40,400 bases of DNA from Verrucomicrobium spinosum. Lineage in GTDB: Bacteria > Verrucomicrobiota > Verrucomicrobiia > JADLBR01 > JAIBCM01. A program made the translations under genes and the position numbers. Positions 24,459 to 34,222 of the stretch are shown here, piece by piece (the stretch's first letter is position 1; each line of letters opens with the position of its first letter). Under the pieces are notes generated by a model that was not told where the DNA came from, did not search any database, and saw nothing but the letters and a program-made list of their open reading frames with translations. Location of the stretch: the NCBI GenBank assembly GCA_020718645.1, contig DYRQ01000003.1, positions 18,090 through 58,489 of the forward strand. Direction: 5' to 3'.

Positions 24459-26645
24459 ATGATGTTTGTGCGCACTTATTGCCGCCTCCTTTCGGGGCTG
24501 ATGTTCGGGGTGTTCGCCCTCTTGGTTCCCTGCCTATCGGCGCACGCTGACCTCGGCAAAAAAGCCGAGCCTACTAAAGTGCGTTTGCAACTGAAATGGA
24601 AGCACCAGTTCCAGTTTGCTGGTTATTATGCAGCGATTGAAAACGGCTACTACAAAGAGGCTGGCCTAGAGGTGGATCTCATCGAGGCAGCAGAGTCTGT
24701 CCCCCCGCATAAAAATGTGCTGACTGGGAGAGCTGACTTTGGGATCGAGGGAATCGAACTCCTGAAGCTCTATTCTTCTGGGCACGATGTGGTCATGCTC
24801 GCCCCCATATTCCAGAGCACCGCCCATGTCATTATCGCCCGAACGGACAGCCAGATCCACTCTTTGCAAGATCTCGCAAAAAAGCCTGGCATGATCAACA
24901 TTGCTGTGGCTGAAGAACTTTTTCTCCTCCGAAACGGTGATGCTTTTAACCAGCCTGATCGAACGCGGAACCACTCCTACACCCTCGACCCTTTCATTAG
25001 CGGTGAGGTTGCTTACATGTCAGCTTACACCTCGAACGAACCGTTCTTGCTGCAACAGCTCGGTATCCCTTTCCGCATATTACCCAATCCCAGCACCATG
25101 AGCAGCTTCTACGGGGATTGCCTTTATACCACTGGGCGGTTCCTGCAAGCCAACCCTGAGCTGGCTCACCGCTTTGTGGAAGCCAGTCTCAAGGGCTGGA
25201 GGTTCGCTCTCGAAAACCCTGACGAAGTCTTGCAGATCATCCAGCGAAAATACCAGACTCACAAGAGTCAGGAACACCTCCTGTTTGAAGCTCAGGAGTT
25301 ATCTCGCCTCATCAACCCCACCCTGGTTCCCGTAGGATTCTCGAACCCTGATCGCTGGGAGGCAACCGCCGATGCCTTACTGAAAGCTGGCGTGCTCCAC
25401 GCCCCTTTAGATTTGACAGGGTTTCTCTATGTTCCCACCAGCTATGTGATCCCCCCATGGGCCATCCCCATTACCGCTGCCAGTGTTTTGGCGGCGACTG
25501 TCATGGGCATTATTGTGCGCAAGCACCAAACCGTAGGGCGCCTGCTCCGCAGGGAGATTGCGGAGCGCAGCGCTGCTGAGGACAAACTACGGCAGAGCGA
25601 GCTGCGGTATCGTCTGTTGGCAGAGAACGCCTCTGACCTCATCTGGACGACCAATACTGCTGGCCAGATCACCTATGTGAGCCCTTCTCTTTTTCCTCTG
25701 CTCGGATACACGCAAGAACAGGGGCTGCAGATGGCATGGAAAGATCTGGTTTCCCAACATTCTCTCGATGCTGTGGAAACCCATTTTCACCAAACGCAAT
25801 CGCCCGACGCCAACTCGCCGCGAACCCACCATAGCATCGAGGTGCTCATGAAACGATGCGATGGCACTGGTGTCTGGACCGAGTGGATAGCCCACCTCTA
25901 CCACGACGCTGTCGGGGATGCCCAGGGCATCCTGTGTGTCGCCCGCAATATCGAGGAACGCCGGCGCGACGAGAAACGACTCTGGGCGAAGCTCCGCTAC
26001 GAGCAGGGTTTGTCCGATTTCGCCAAGGCACTCCAGTTGGTCGAATCGGGACGCTCGCCGATTGAAGAGTCTCTCCAGCACCTCCAGTCCACCCTACATG
26101 TCAGCAGGGCTTATATCTTCGATATCATCGAGCACCCTGACAGTGGCCCGTGTTGGCGGCACCTCCATGAAGCCTGCGCGGCTGATATAGAGCCGCATAT
26201 ACAGAATCCCGATCTTCAGGCTGTCCCATTCTCCGCATTGCCCCACTGGCTCCAAACCATGAAATCTGGCAGGTGCGTCCAAGGCCCAGTCGCCTCACTT
26301 CTTGACCCAGAAAAAACCATGCTGGACAGACTGGGTATCCTCTCGATCTACTGCCTCCCGATCATGGTGGACGGCACTTGGTTTGGGTTCCTGGGCGTGG
26401 ACGAATACACAACCGCCCGAGTCTGGAATGATGCCGAGAACCGGCTCCTGCAGACAGCTACAGACATGTTGCAGCTCTACTACAGCCGCAGGCGGGCCAA
26501 CAAGGAAATGATGAAAGCTCTCGAAGATCTGCGCGAGAATAACAGATTCATGACTGGGCGCGAGCTGCGCATCCTCGATCTCAAACAAGAAATCAACAGC
26601 CTGATGTCCGAGCTGGGGCGACCGAAAAAATACGATGAAGCCTAG
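24459..26645 (+). CDS. Receptor-like protein: signal peptide, NMT1/THI5-like substrate-binding domain, TM, PAS, GAF-like; no histidine kinase domain
   Basis: KVRLQLKWKHQFQFAGYYAAIENGYYKEAGLEVDLIEA (NMT1/THI5-like), TM (IPITAASVLAATVMGIIV), PAS (RLLAENASDLIWTTNTAGQITYVSPSLFPLLGYTQEQ), GAF-like region, ends RELRILDLKQEINSLMSELGRPKKYDEA-stop. Confidence 0.85.
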   Translation: MMFVRTYCRLLSGLMFGVFALLVPCLSAHADLGKKAEPTKVRLQLKWKHQFQFAGYYAAIENGYYKEAGLEVDLIEAAESVPPHKNVLTGRADFGIEGIELLKLYSSGHDVVMLAPIFQSTAHVIIARTDSQIHSLQDLAKKPGMINIAVAEELFLLRNGDAFNQPDRTRNHSYTLDPFISGEVAYMSAYTSNEPFLLQQLGIPFRILPNPSTMSSFYGDCLYTTGRFLQANPELAHRFVEASLKGWRFALENPDEVLQIIQRKYQTHKSQEHLLFEAQELSRLINPTLVPVGFSNPDRWEATADALLKAGVLHAPLDLTGFLYVPTSYVIPPWAIPITAASVLAATVMGIIVRKHQTVGRLLRREIAERSAAEDKLRQSELRYRLLAENASDLIWTTNTAGQITYVSPSLFPLLGYTQEQGLQMAWKDLVSQHSLDAVETHFHQTQSPDANSPRTHHSIEVLMKRCDGTGVWTEWIAHLYHDAVGDAQGILCVARNIEERRRDEKRLWAKLRYEQGLSDFAKALQLVESGRSPIEESLQHLQSTLHVSRAYIFDIIEHPDSGPCWRHLHEACAADIEPHIQNPDLQAVPFSALPHWLQTMKSGRCVQGPVASLLDPEKTMLDRLGILSIYCLPIMVDGTWFGFLGVDEYTTARVWNDAENRLLQTATDMLQLYYSRRRANKEMMKALEDLRENNRFMTGRELRILDLKQEINSLMSELGRPKKYDEA

Positions 26646-29600
26646 CCACATCTCCCCTGAGAGTCCCAAGCACCGAGCCGACCCTAGGGTAGTGGTTGCG
26701 GTTTGCGCTGCCTTCCTCACTGTCGCCGCCCTCGTATCTGTGACCGCCTCAGCTACTCTTTGGCAAATGTCGCGGCAGTTGCTTGATAAACATTTTTCCT
26801 CATCCACCCTGCTCACACGCCTAGCTGTTGAGCACTCGAAAAAACAGCTTTCCGAGAGCGCCGACGCTCTAGCCAAACACCTTTCCTTACCCCGCCTACC
26901 CGACAAGACTCCACGGGTGTCCACCCCCCCTTTCCCTCCCGACCTACCTGAATTGTCCGTGCATATGGTGGCTTGCATTAATAGCGAAGGCTCTCTGCTT
27001 TTCTGCCACCATGTAGATCCTGATACACGGGAGGTTTACCCCGCGCCTACCACCCTGCTCGATCAATCCATCTCCCGAGCCAGAGAGATGATCTCCCAAG
27101 GCATATTCTCGCCGATCAGCTTCGCCGTGTGGGAAAACAGGATTCTGGCATTCGCCGTGCGAGAAATACCCGCCAAACCCGGCATAGATCCGAGTTACTG
27201 CATCGTGTTACGCTGGTTCAGCAGCAGAGATTTTCCTGTGCTCGAACAGGTGACCGGCATCTTGATCCAACCCGAGAGCCTCTCCTCTGTTTACCCCAGC
27301 AAATACAGCGTCACCTACCCAGACGAATTTCACCCGGGACGCATTATCGCCTTCCGCTCTTCGCAAACGAGAGTGTCGTTTACCCACACTCGCCATCTGG
27401 GGCTGCTCTGGTTATTGAGCATGGTCTCTGCTCTCCTATGTGCCGCCGGGACGCTCTACTGCCTGCATCGGTTCGTATGGCAGCGGGTGGAACGCCTCGT
27501 AGCCGCCAAGATTTCTTCCGGCTCTGTTTTCCTCGATACCTGTCGGATGGAATCAGCAGGCTCGGATCCCATATCTCGTTTGGCTGCTTCCTTGGCGACT
27601 GGTTCTACATCCGCTCCGAACACCTCTTCTCAGTCTGTAGTCCGAGACGACCTTTACCGGCGTTTTTTTCAATCAGCCCCCGTGATGTTGCTGGTTCTGG
27701 ATCGCACGGATCGCATTCTCCAGCTTAACAGACCACTCTTGGCCGAACTCACGGCTGACCCGGATGAACTGATCGGCAAAAAACTCACTGATCTATTTAC
27801 CACCGCGAGTGTCCAGCTATGGCAAGAGGACACACGCAGTCGGTTCTGGAGGCTGGGCACTATCCGGGATGCAAAGCTGACCGTGACGCGCAGAGATGGC
27901 ACCTCTTTTCCTGCCATACTCGACGGCGATACGGCACTGGGCTCAGAAGGAGAAATGGTTGCCCTTTTATCCATCAGGAACATGGCGGGTAAAATCGAGG
28001 AAGAAGAAGAACTTAAGATCAGTGAGCAGCGGCTGCGATTTTTCTTCGATCTCCCGTTTATCGGCATGGCTATCACCACGCCACTGATCCACTCTTGGGT
28101 GCAGTTCAACCCGCGGCTGCGGGAGATGTTTGGCTACTCAGCCGTTGAATTGGTTCGCTTGACTTGGGAGCAGCTCACGCATCCGGACGACCGTATGGCA
28201 GACCAGTTGGCTCGGGAACAAATGCTCGCTGGACAGGCTGAGGCGCATCTTTGCGACAAACGATTTATCAGGAAAGACGGTTCCACATTCCACGCTATGT
28301 CGCATACCCGCGTCATCCGAAGACCAGATGGCTCCGTGCAGTTTTTTGCCACCATCATTCAAGACATCAGCGAACAAAAAGAACGAGAGAGACAGCTCCG
28401 GGATTTACTCCAGACCAATGAGAATAACCGCAAAGCCATGCTGAACCTGATACGAGACTCCGAGAGAGCCCGTGAAGAACTCCAAGCCGCCAAAGAGACC
28501 GCGGATAAAGCCAGCCGAGCCAAAGGGGATTTCTTGGCCGTGATGAGCCACGAAATCCGGACTCCGATGAACGGCATACTCGGCATGACCCAGGCGCTCC
28601 AGCGCTCCGTGCTCACTCCCGCGCAACAGTCATTGGCAAACACTCTGTGTGAAAGCTCTGAGTCTCTCCTCTCCATCCTCAACGATGTCCTCGACCTCTC
28701 GAAAATTGACGTTGGCCGTGTCATTCTGGAAGCAATTCCTTTCCCGCTCTCCGAGCCGGTCTCTCTGTGTACCGATTTTTTCAGAACCAAAGCCATTGAG
28801 AAAAACCTCTCCCTCCAATTGAGCCTTGATCCTTCCCTGCCAGACACCGTCGTTGGGGATCCAGCGCGCTTGAGACAGATTTTACTGAACCTCATCGGCA
28901 ATGCCGTCAAATTTACCCATGCAGGCTCTGTCACTATCTCAGCCAAGAAAAAAGCTGAGGGCGCTGGGTGGATCTCAATCCTATTTTCAGTAAAGGACAC
29001 CGGGATCGGAATCCCAGCTGAAGCCCTAGAACGCATCTTTCAGAAATTTGAACAAGCAGACGCCTCGACCACTCGTTCATTCGGCGGCACTGGTCTTGGT
29101 CTCGCCATTTGCAAAAATCTCGTCGAACTCATGCAGGGGAGCATCAGTGTGGAAAGCCAGCTTGGTGCCGGATCCAACTTCCAATTCCATGTCACGCTCG
29201 GCACGGCACCCCACGACACAGAAACTCCTCCTCCTATTCGAAAAAGCCGGACCTTCGAAATACTACAACCCTCAAAAAAACTCAAAATCCTCTGCGCTGA
29301 AGATATCCCCACCAACCAGAGAGTGGCTCAACTCCAAGTCGAATCTATCGGCCATGAGATACACTTGGTAGCAAACGGTGCAGAAGCCATCCGTGAACTC
29401 TCAACTAACCGCTATGATGTCGTTCTGATGGATATCCGAATGCCCGAGTTGGACGGCGTAGATGCCACGCGTATCATCCGCGACCCTCAGTCGCCAGTGC
29501 TCGATCACAACATTCCGATTATAGCTCTGACAGCAAACACCTCCACCGAAGAAAAAAACACTTTTTTTGAGGCGGGCATGAACGACTTTCTCCCCAAGCC

Positions 29601-29994
29601 AATCAGGGAGGAAGACCTATTCCTCTGCCTCGAGCGTATCGCCACTCCGAGCGGTCCAGATTCTCTGTGCGATCATGAAGCCACCCCTATGGATCAGCTC
29701 GATGAGGAGATTGCTCAAGAAGTGGCACAGGTTTTCGAAGAGACGGTGCCGGACACCCTGTCGCAATTCTGCCAAGCCATCACTGAATCTAGTTGGAAGG
29801 AGGCTGCCAGATTGGCTCACGGGCTCAGATCTCCCTGCGCCATGTTCGGGTTCCAAGCCGCAGCAGCCCTGTGTAAAAAAGTCGAACTGCTCTGCGACAC
29901 CCAACCGCCAGAGGGTATCGGCACATTATCTTCGGAGTTTTGCTCTGCGATCACGGATTGTGTAAAACAGCTCAAGCTCCGAGGCTCTCCATGA
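26635..29994 (+). CDS. Hybrid sensor histidine kinase: two TM, PAS-PAS, HisKA, HATPase_c, receiver, Hpt
   Basis: KGDFLAVMSHEIRTPMNGILGM (H-box), GGTGLGLAICKNLVELMQG (G-box), receiver KILCAEDIPTNQRV...DVVLMDIRMPELDG...PKPI, Hpt-like AARLAHGLRSPCAMFGF. Confidence 0.93.
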   Translation: MKPSHISPESPKHRADPRVVVAVCAAFLTVAALVSVTASATLWQMSRQLLDKHFSSSTLLTRLAVEHSKKQLSESADALAKHLSLPRLPDKTPRVSTPPFPPDLPELSVHMVACINSEGSLLFCHHVDPDTREVYPAPTTLLDQSISRAREMISQGIFSPISFAVWENRILAFAVREIPAKPGIDPSYCIVLRWFSSRDFPVLEQVTGILIQPESLSSVYPSKYSVTYPDEFHPGRIIAFRSSQTRVSFTHTRHLGLLWLLSMVSALLCAAGTLYCLHRFVWQRVERLVAAKISSGSVFLDTCRMESAGSDPISRLAASLATGSTSAPNTSSQSVVRDDLYRRFFQSAPVMLLVLDRTDRILQLNRPLLAELTADPDELIGKKLTDLFTTASVQLWQEDTRSRFWRLGTIRDAKLTVTRRDGTSFPAILDGDTALGSEGEMVALLSIRNMAGKIEEEEELKISEQRLRFFFDLPFIGMAITTPLIHSWVQFNPRLREMFGYSAVELVRLTWEQLTHPDDRMADQLAREQMLAGQAEAHLCDKRFIRKDGSTFHAMSHTRVIRRPDGSVQFFATIIQDISEQKERERQLRDLLQTNENNRKAMLNLIRDSERAREELQAAKETADKASRAKGDFLAVMSHEIRTPMNGILGMTQALQRSVLTPAQQSLANTLCESSESLLSILNDVLDLSKIDVGRVILEAIPFPLSEPVSLCTDFFRTKAIEKNLSLQLSLDPSLPDTVVGDPARLRQILLNLIGNAVKFTHAGSVTISAKKKAEGAGWISILFSVKDTGIGIPAEALERIFQKFEQADASTTRSFGGTGLGLAICKNLVELMQGSISVESQLGAGSNFQFHVTLGTAPHDTETPPPIRKSRTFEILQPSKKLKILCAEDIPTNQRVAQLQVESIGHEIHLVANGAEAIRELSTNRYDVVLMDIRMPELDGVDATRIIRDPQSPVLDHNIPIIALTANTSTEEKNTFFEAGMNDFLPKPIREEDLFLCLERIATPSGPDSLCDHEATPMDQLDEEIAQEVAQVFEETVPDTLSQFCQAITESSWKEAARLAHGLRSPCAMFGFQAAAALCKKVELLCDTQPPEGIGTLSSEFCSAITDCVKQLKLRGSP

Positions 29995-32465
29995 TACGAC
30001 GCTGGGCCACTCATTGCATGGCCACAGCCTTCCATCGGGTTTTTACTTGGAGGTGGACTATCGTATTTGCCCCCACTTTTTTACTGCTGGCGGGTGCCGC
30101 TCTAGCCCTCATCGTCTGGATCGAAATCCAACTCGCCCAATGGGGAGCCAGCCAGTCTTTGGACTTCCACGGAGAGTGGCAGCTCATCACCCCTATTTCC
30201 CTCACGCTATCGCTGACTCTGACGGCGATCTTGGCCGCTGCCTTCTCGACTGTCGTATCCTCACTTTGGTCTTGGGCTCACTACGAACATGCCGAGCGCC
30301 TTGAGTCCGACCACACCCTCTCAGTATATTTTGAAAACGGGTGGACCTGCTCAGCTATAGTCGGAACTGGTGATGATCAAAGAGGAGTGGTGCTGAAAGC
30401 CAACGATGCGTTCTGCCTATTGCTCAATTCGCCACCAGAAAGCGTGGTAGGCAGGAGGTTGGAGGCTCTCGCCCCACCTACCCAAGGCTACATTTTATTA
30501 AGAGCTATCCAAACGACCCTCGACACAGGACATGCAGCATGCCTAGCGAAACTATCCTGTGGGAACGGGCGCGTCGCCGCCCTTGAAGTCGAGATGTTTC
30601 TCTCGAATTCTACCAGCGATCACCATCTGCTGATACACGCCCGACAAGCCTATACAGATCCGAACAATTTCGAGGAAAACCTGCGCGCCAGACAAATCGT
30701 GGACAACTGCTCTGACGGCATCGCCTTTCTCGACCTCCAAGGCTCTTGCCTCTACGCTAATCCTGCTGCCTGCCGACTCACGGGCTGGTCCACTGAAGAA
30801 ATCCGGGGCAAACGCCTATTCGACGCTCATTCCTCGCTCCCCAACAGCCCGTGGCACGAGATCGCCGAATCTCTTAGACTAGGGGTCTGCAGATCATTTG
30901 AAACTGTGGCTAAACGGAAGCAGGGCGGCACTCTCGATGTCGAGATACGGCTGGTGCGAGTAAGCGAAGACCAGTCAAGCCTGCTGCTGGCCTGCTTCCA
31001 CGACATCGGCGAGCGCAAACAATTTCTCGAGCAAAATCGCATCTCTCGAGAAAGAATGCAGATGGCCTTGGCGGGTGCCAACCTCGGTTGGTGGGAATAC
31101 GACTTGGGTCGGAGCCACATGGAAAGCAGTGATCGATGCTACGAAATTACTGGACACGAGCAACAGCAGCTCACCAATAAAAACGAAGGGTGGAAATCTC
31201 TCATCCACCCCCAAGACACCCACAGGTTCGACGCCTCCCTCGACGCCACCACCAAAGGGCTTACCCCCCATTTCTCCTCCACTGTCCGACTCTGGCACCG
31301 CTCAGGTAAATGGATCTGGGTCTCGTGCAGAGGGAGAGTCACCCGCCGCAATCTCGAAGGCTTGCCCCTCGTGATCTGTGGCACCATGCACGATGTGAGC
31401 GAATCCAAAGATCTCGAGGACGCCCTCCAAGCCAGCGAATCCCTCTTCCGCAGCCTAGCCCTCTCCTCAGGTGAAATTTTGGTCTTGCTTAACTCAGACG
31501 GCAAAGTCTCCTTCTGGAACCAATCAGCCACCCGCATCCTCGGCTACCCCATGGAAGACATGCTCGACCTCCCCATCACCGACATCCTGCGCGACACTGA
31601 AGGGAATCCCTTGGGCATCCTCGATAACCCCGCCCTACTTTTCAGCCAACCCCCAGGCAAACCATTGGAACTCTCGTGCTCCGCTATCCATAAAAATTGC
31701 TCCACAGTCACACTCGAAGCTTCTCTCTCATGGCTAGACTACCATTTCGGACGCTCGCTGGTGCTCGTGGCACGCGATGTCAGCGAACAGCGACGACTGG
31801 AACAGGAATTCCTCTCCCTCACCGAATCCGAGCAGCGGCGCATGGGCCACGAGCTGCACGACACTGTCTGCCAAGACTTAGCTGCTCTGGCCCGAGCCGC
31901 GGAAGTCTCCATGCTCAGGCACAAGTCCCTCGACCCCTCCGTCCGTCATGACTTAGAAAAAATCCACGCCACTGGACTCGCCTCGCTCCGGTCGGCTCGC
32001 AGCTTGGCCCATGGGCTTTCGCTGATGGAAAAGGACATAGCCTCCCTTGAAAAAAGCCTAGTCCAGCTAGTGGAAAATGTATCTAGTTTGACCGGCGTCC
32101 AATGCTCCATCTCATGCCAACCCAGCATCTCTCATCCGAACAGCGAGGTTTTCGCCCAGCTCTACCGCATTGCAAAAGAGGCGGTCAACAACGCCCTCAG
32201 ACACTCGTGCTGCGAGTCCATTCATATCTCCTTATCCGTCCAGACTGGCGCCATCTGCATGGAGATCACCAACGATGGAAACATCTACAAAGTCCCCGCC
32301 CAAACCGATAATAGCGGTTTAGGATTGAAATTAATGAACTACCGCGCCAGAAGCATCGGAGGGACTTACCGGATACAACCAGGCCAATCATCGGGAGCCA
32401 CCGTTTCCGTCAGGATTCCTGGTGCGGGTCGGCAAGAAGATTACCAAGAAAAACAGACTGCATGA
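29991..32465 (+). CDS. Membrane PAS sensor histidine kinase of the HisKA_3 (NarX/UhpB-like) type
   Basis: N-terminal TMs, multiple PAS domains, ESEQRRMGHELHDTVCQDLAALARAAE (HisKA_3), RIAKEAVNNALRHS, NSGLGLKLMNYRARSIGGTYRI. ATG at 29991 overlaps the upstream TGA; track ORF starts at 29940. Confidence 0.9.
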   Translation: MIRRWATHCMATAFHRVFTWRWTIVFAPTFLLLAGAALALIVWIEIQLAQWGASQSLDFHGEWQLITPISLTLSLTLTAILAAAFSTVVSSLWSWAHYEHAERLESDHTLSVYFENGWTCSAIVGTGDDQRGVVLKANDAFCLLLNSPPESVVGRRLEALAPPTQGYILLRAIQTTLDTGHAACLAKLSCGNGRVAALEVEMFLSNSTSDHHLLIHARQAYTDPNNFEENLRARQIVDNCSDGIAFLDLQGSCLYANPAACRLTGWSTEEIRGKRLFDAHSSLPNSPWHEIAESLRLGVCRSFETVAKRKQGGTLDVEIRLVRVSEDQSSLLLACFHDIGERKQFLEQNRISRERMQMALAGANLGWWEYDLGRSHMESSDRCYEITGHEQQQLTNKNEGWKSLIHPQDTHRFDASLDATTKGLTPHFSSTVRLWHRSGKWIWVSCRGRVTRRNLEGLPLVICGTMHDVSESKDLEDALQASESLFRSLALSSGEILVLLNSDGKVSFWNQSATRILGYPMEDMLDLPITDILRDTEGNPLGILDNPALLFSQPPGKPLELSCSAIHKNCSTVTLEASLSWLDYHFGRSLVLVARDVSEQRRLEQEFLSLTESEQRRMGHELHDTVCQDLAALARAAEVSMLRHKSLDPSVRHDLEKIHATGLASLRSARSLAHGLSLMEKDIASLEKSLVQLVENVSSLTGVQCSISCQPSISHPNSEVFAQLYRIAKEAVNNALRHSCCESIHISLSVQTGAICMEITNDGNIYKVPAQTDNSGLGLKLMNYRARSIGGTYRIQPGQSSGATVSVRIPGAGRQEDYQEKQTA

Positions 32466-33115
32466 AAATACAGATTATGATCGTGGACGACCATCCAGTC
32501 GTCCGTAAGGGGATAACCGAAATGCTCGGCCTCTGGGATGACTTCGAAGTCATCCGCGAGGCAGGCTCGATCTTGGAGGCCACCCGTGCCCTCGACTCAG
32601 GTGTGAACCCCTCTGTCATCATGCTCGACTTAAACTTGCGCAATGGTAGCGGACTCGAGTGGATCAAAAACCGAGCCGCTCTCGGACGCCTCCCCACCGT
32701 CTTGGTGATGTCCGTCAACGACGAAGAGGTCTATGCCGAACGCTGCCTCAGAGCAGGTGCCCGTGGCTATATCATGAAAGACGCTCCCGCGGAGGATATC
32801 GCCACCGCCATCCGGAAAGTCCACTCCGGTGAGATCGCCGTCTCCTCAGGCATCGCCTCCAAACTCATCGCCTACCAGCACCCGCCCACCCGCAACAACG
32901 AACCTCTCAACCGCTCCCTCTCCCTCCTCAGCGACCGCGAGATGGAAATCTACCAGCAACTCGGCACCGGAAAAAATACCAAGGAAATTGCTGACCTCCT
33001 CCACATCAGCCCAAAGACCGTGGAGACGCACCGGATCCACATCATTGATAAACTCAACCTGACTGGCGCAGTAGAGCTGGTTCGCCATGCCACAGCTTGG
33101 CAAGAAAGCCAATAA
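32462..33115 (+). CDS. NarL/FixJ-family response regulator (REC + LuxR-type HTH)
   Basis: IMIVDDHPVVRKGITEML, SVIMLDLNLRNGSGLEWI, HTH LSDREMEIYQQLGTGKNTKEIADLLHISPKTVETHRIHIIDKLNL; ATG overlaps the upstream TGA. Confidence 0.95.
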   Translation: MKIQIMIVDDHPVVRKGITEMLGLWDDFEVIREAGSILEATRALDSGVNPSVIMLDLNLRNGSGLEWIKNRAALGRLPTVLVMSVNDEEVYAERCLRAGARGYIMKDAPAEDIATAIRKVHSGEIAVSSGIASKLIAYQHPPTRNNEPLNRSLSLLSDREMEIYQQLGTGKNTKEIADLLHISPKTVETHRIHIIDKLNLTGAVELVRHATAWQESQ

Positions 33116-33135
33116 TTTCCCAGTCTGCCCCCCGC

Positions 33136-34170
33136 ATGAAGCTCGACGACCTTTCCCAATGGCCACCCCGCAGGCGGATGCGCCGCTCCCGCTCCGGCCC
33201 TTCGATCCGCTCGGTATTGCAGGAGACACACCTCTCTGCCTCCGACCTGATCGCTCCGCTTTTCGTCAAGGAATCCGCCACTACCCCCGAGCCGATAGCC
33301 TCCATGCCCGGGGTCTTCCGCCTCGGCATCCGCTCTGTGGTGGATGAGTGCCGCACCCTCCACACTCTAGGCGTGCGCGGCGTCGCCCTTTTTCCCTGCA
33401 CAGATCCCTCCCTGAAAAACCCCAAAGGTAGCGGCGCCCTCGACCCGCAAGGCCTCATCCCGCGCACGCTGGCCGAGATTAAATCATCCGTGCCAGGCCT
33501 CCTGGTTTTTTGCGATGTCGCCCTCGACCCCTACACCGACCACGGCCACGACGGCGTGCTCGATGCCAGTGGCACCGTGGACAATGACGCCACCGTCGAG
33601 ATCCTCTGCCACATGTCCCTCTGTCTGGCACAGGCAGGGGCAAATTTCGTAGCGCCCTCCGACATGATGGACGGCAGAGTCGGCGCCATCCGAGACACCC
33701 TCGACCACTCGGGCCACCACAGCACAGGCATCCTCGCCTATGCCGCCAAGTTCGCCTCTGCTTACTACGGACCCTTCCGAGATGCCGTAGGCAGCGCCCG
33801 CCCCTCCTCCGAAGGCTACCTCGACAAGCGCGGCTACCAACTCAATCCAGCCAACCCAAGAGAAGCCCTGCTCGATGCCCTGCTCGACGAGGAAGAAGGA
33901 GCCGACATCCTCATGGTCAAACCCGCCGGCCCCTACCTCGACATCCTCACCCGATTGCGGGAGCATACCCTCCTGCCCTTGGCCGCCTACCAAGTGTCGG
34001 GGGAATACTCCATGATCCATGCCGCCGCCGAACGCGGCTGGACGGATCTCCCCCGCACCAGACTCGAATCGTTACTGGCTATCAAACGCGCCGGCGCCGA
34101 TATCATCCTCAGCTACTTTACAAAAACTGTTGCCGAGGAGTTGTCCCGCCCAAGTTTTAGCATAGACTGA
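33136..34170 (+). CDS. hemB: Delta-aminolevulinic acid dehydratase (porphobilinogen synthase)
   Basis: CDVALDPYTDHGHDGVLD, FVAPSDMMDGRVGAIR, ILMVKPAGPYLDI, YQVSGEYSMI. Track ORF starts at 33097 inside the response regulator gene; Met at 33136 preferred. Confidence 0.95.
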   Translation: MKLDDLSQWPPRRRMRRSRSGPSIRSVLQETHLSASDLIAPLFVKESATTPEPIASMPGVFRLGIRSVVDECRTLHTLGVRGVALFPCTDPSLKNPKGSGALDPQGLIPRTLAEIKSSVPGLLVFCDVALDPYTDHGHDGVLDASGTVDNDATVEILCHMSLCLAQAGANFVAPSDMMDGRVGAIRDTLDHSGHHSTGILAYAAKFASAYYGPFRDAVGSARPSSEGYLDKRGYQLNPANPREALLDALLDEEEGADILMVKPAGPYLDILTRLREHTLLPLAAYQVSGEYSMIHAAAERGWTDLPRTRLESLLAIKRAGADIILSYFTKTVAEELSRPSFSID

Positions 34171-34222
34171 ACGCCGTGCTTGGTTTAGATCATCCACGCC
34201 CCAAGCAGAGCTGGAGGGCACC

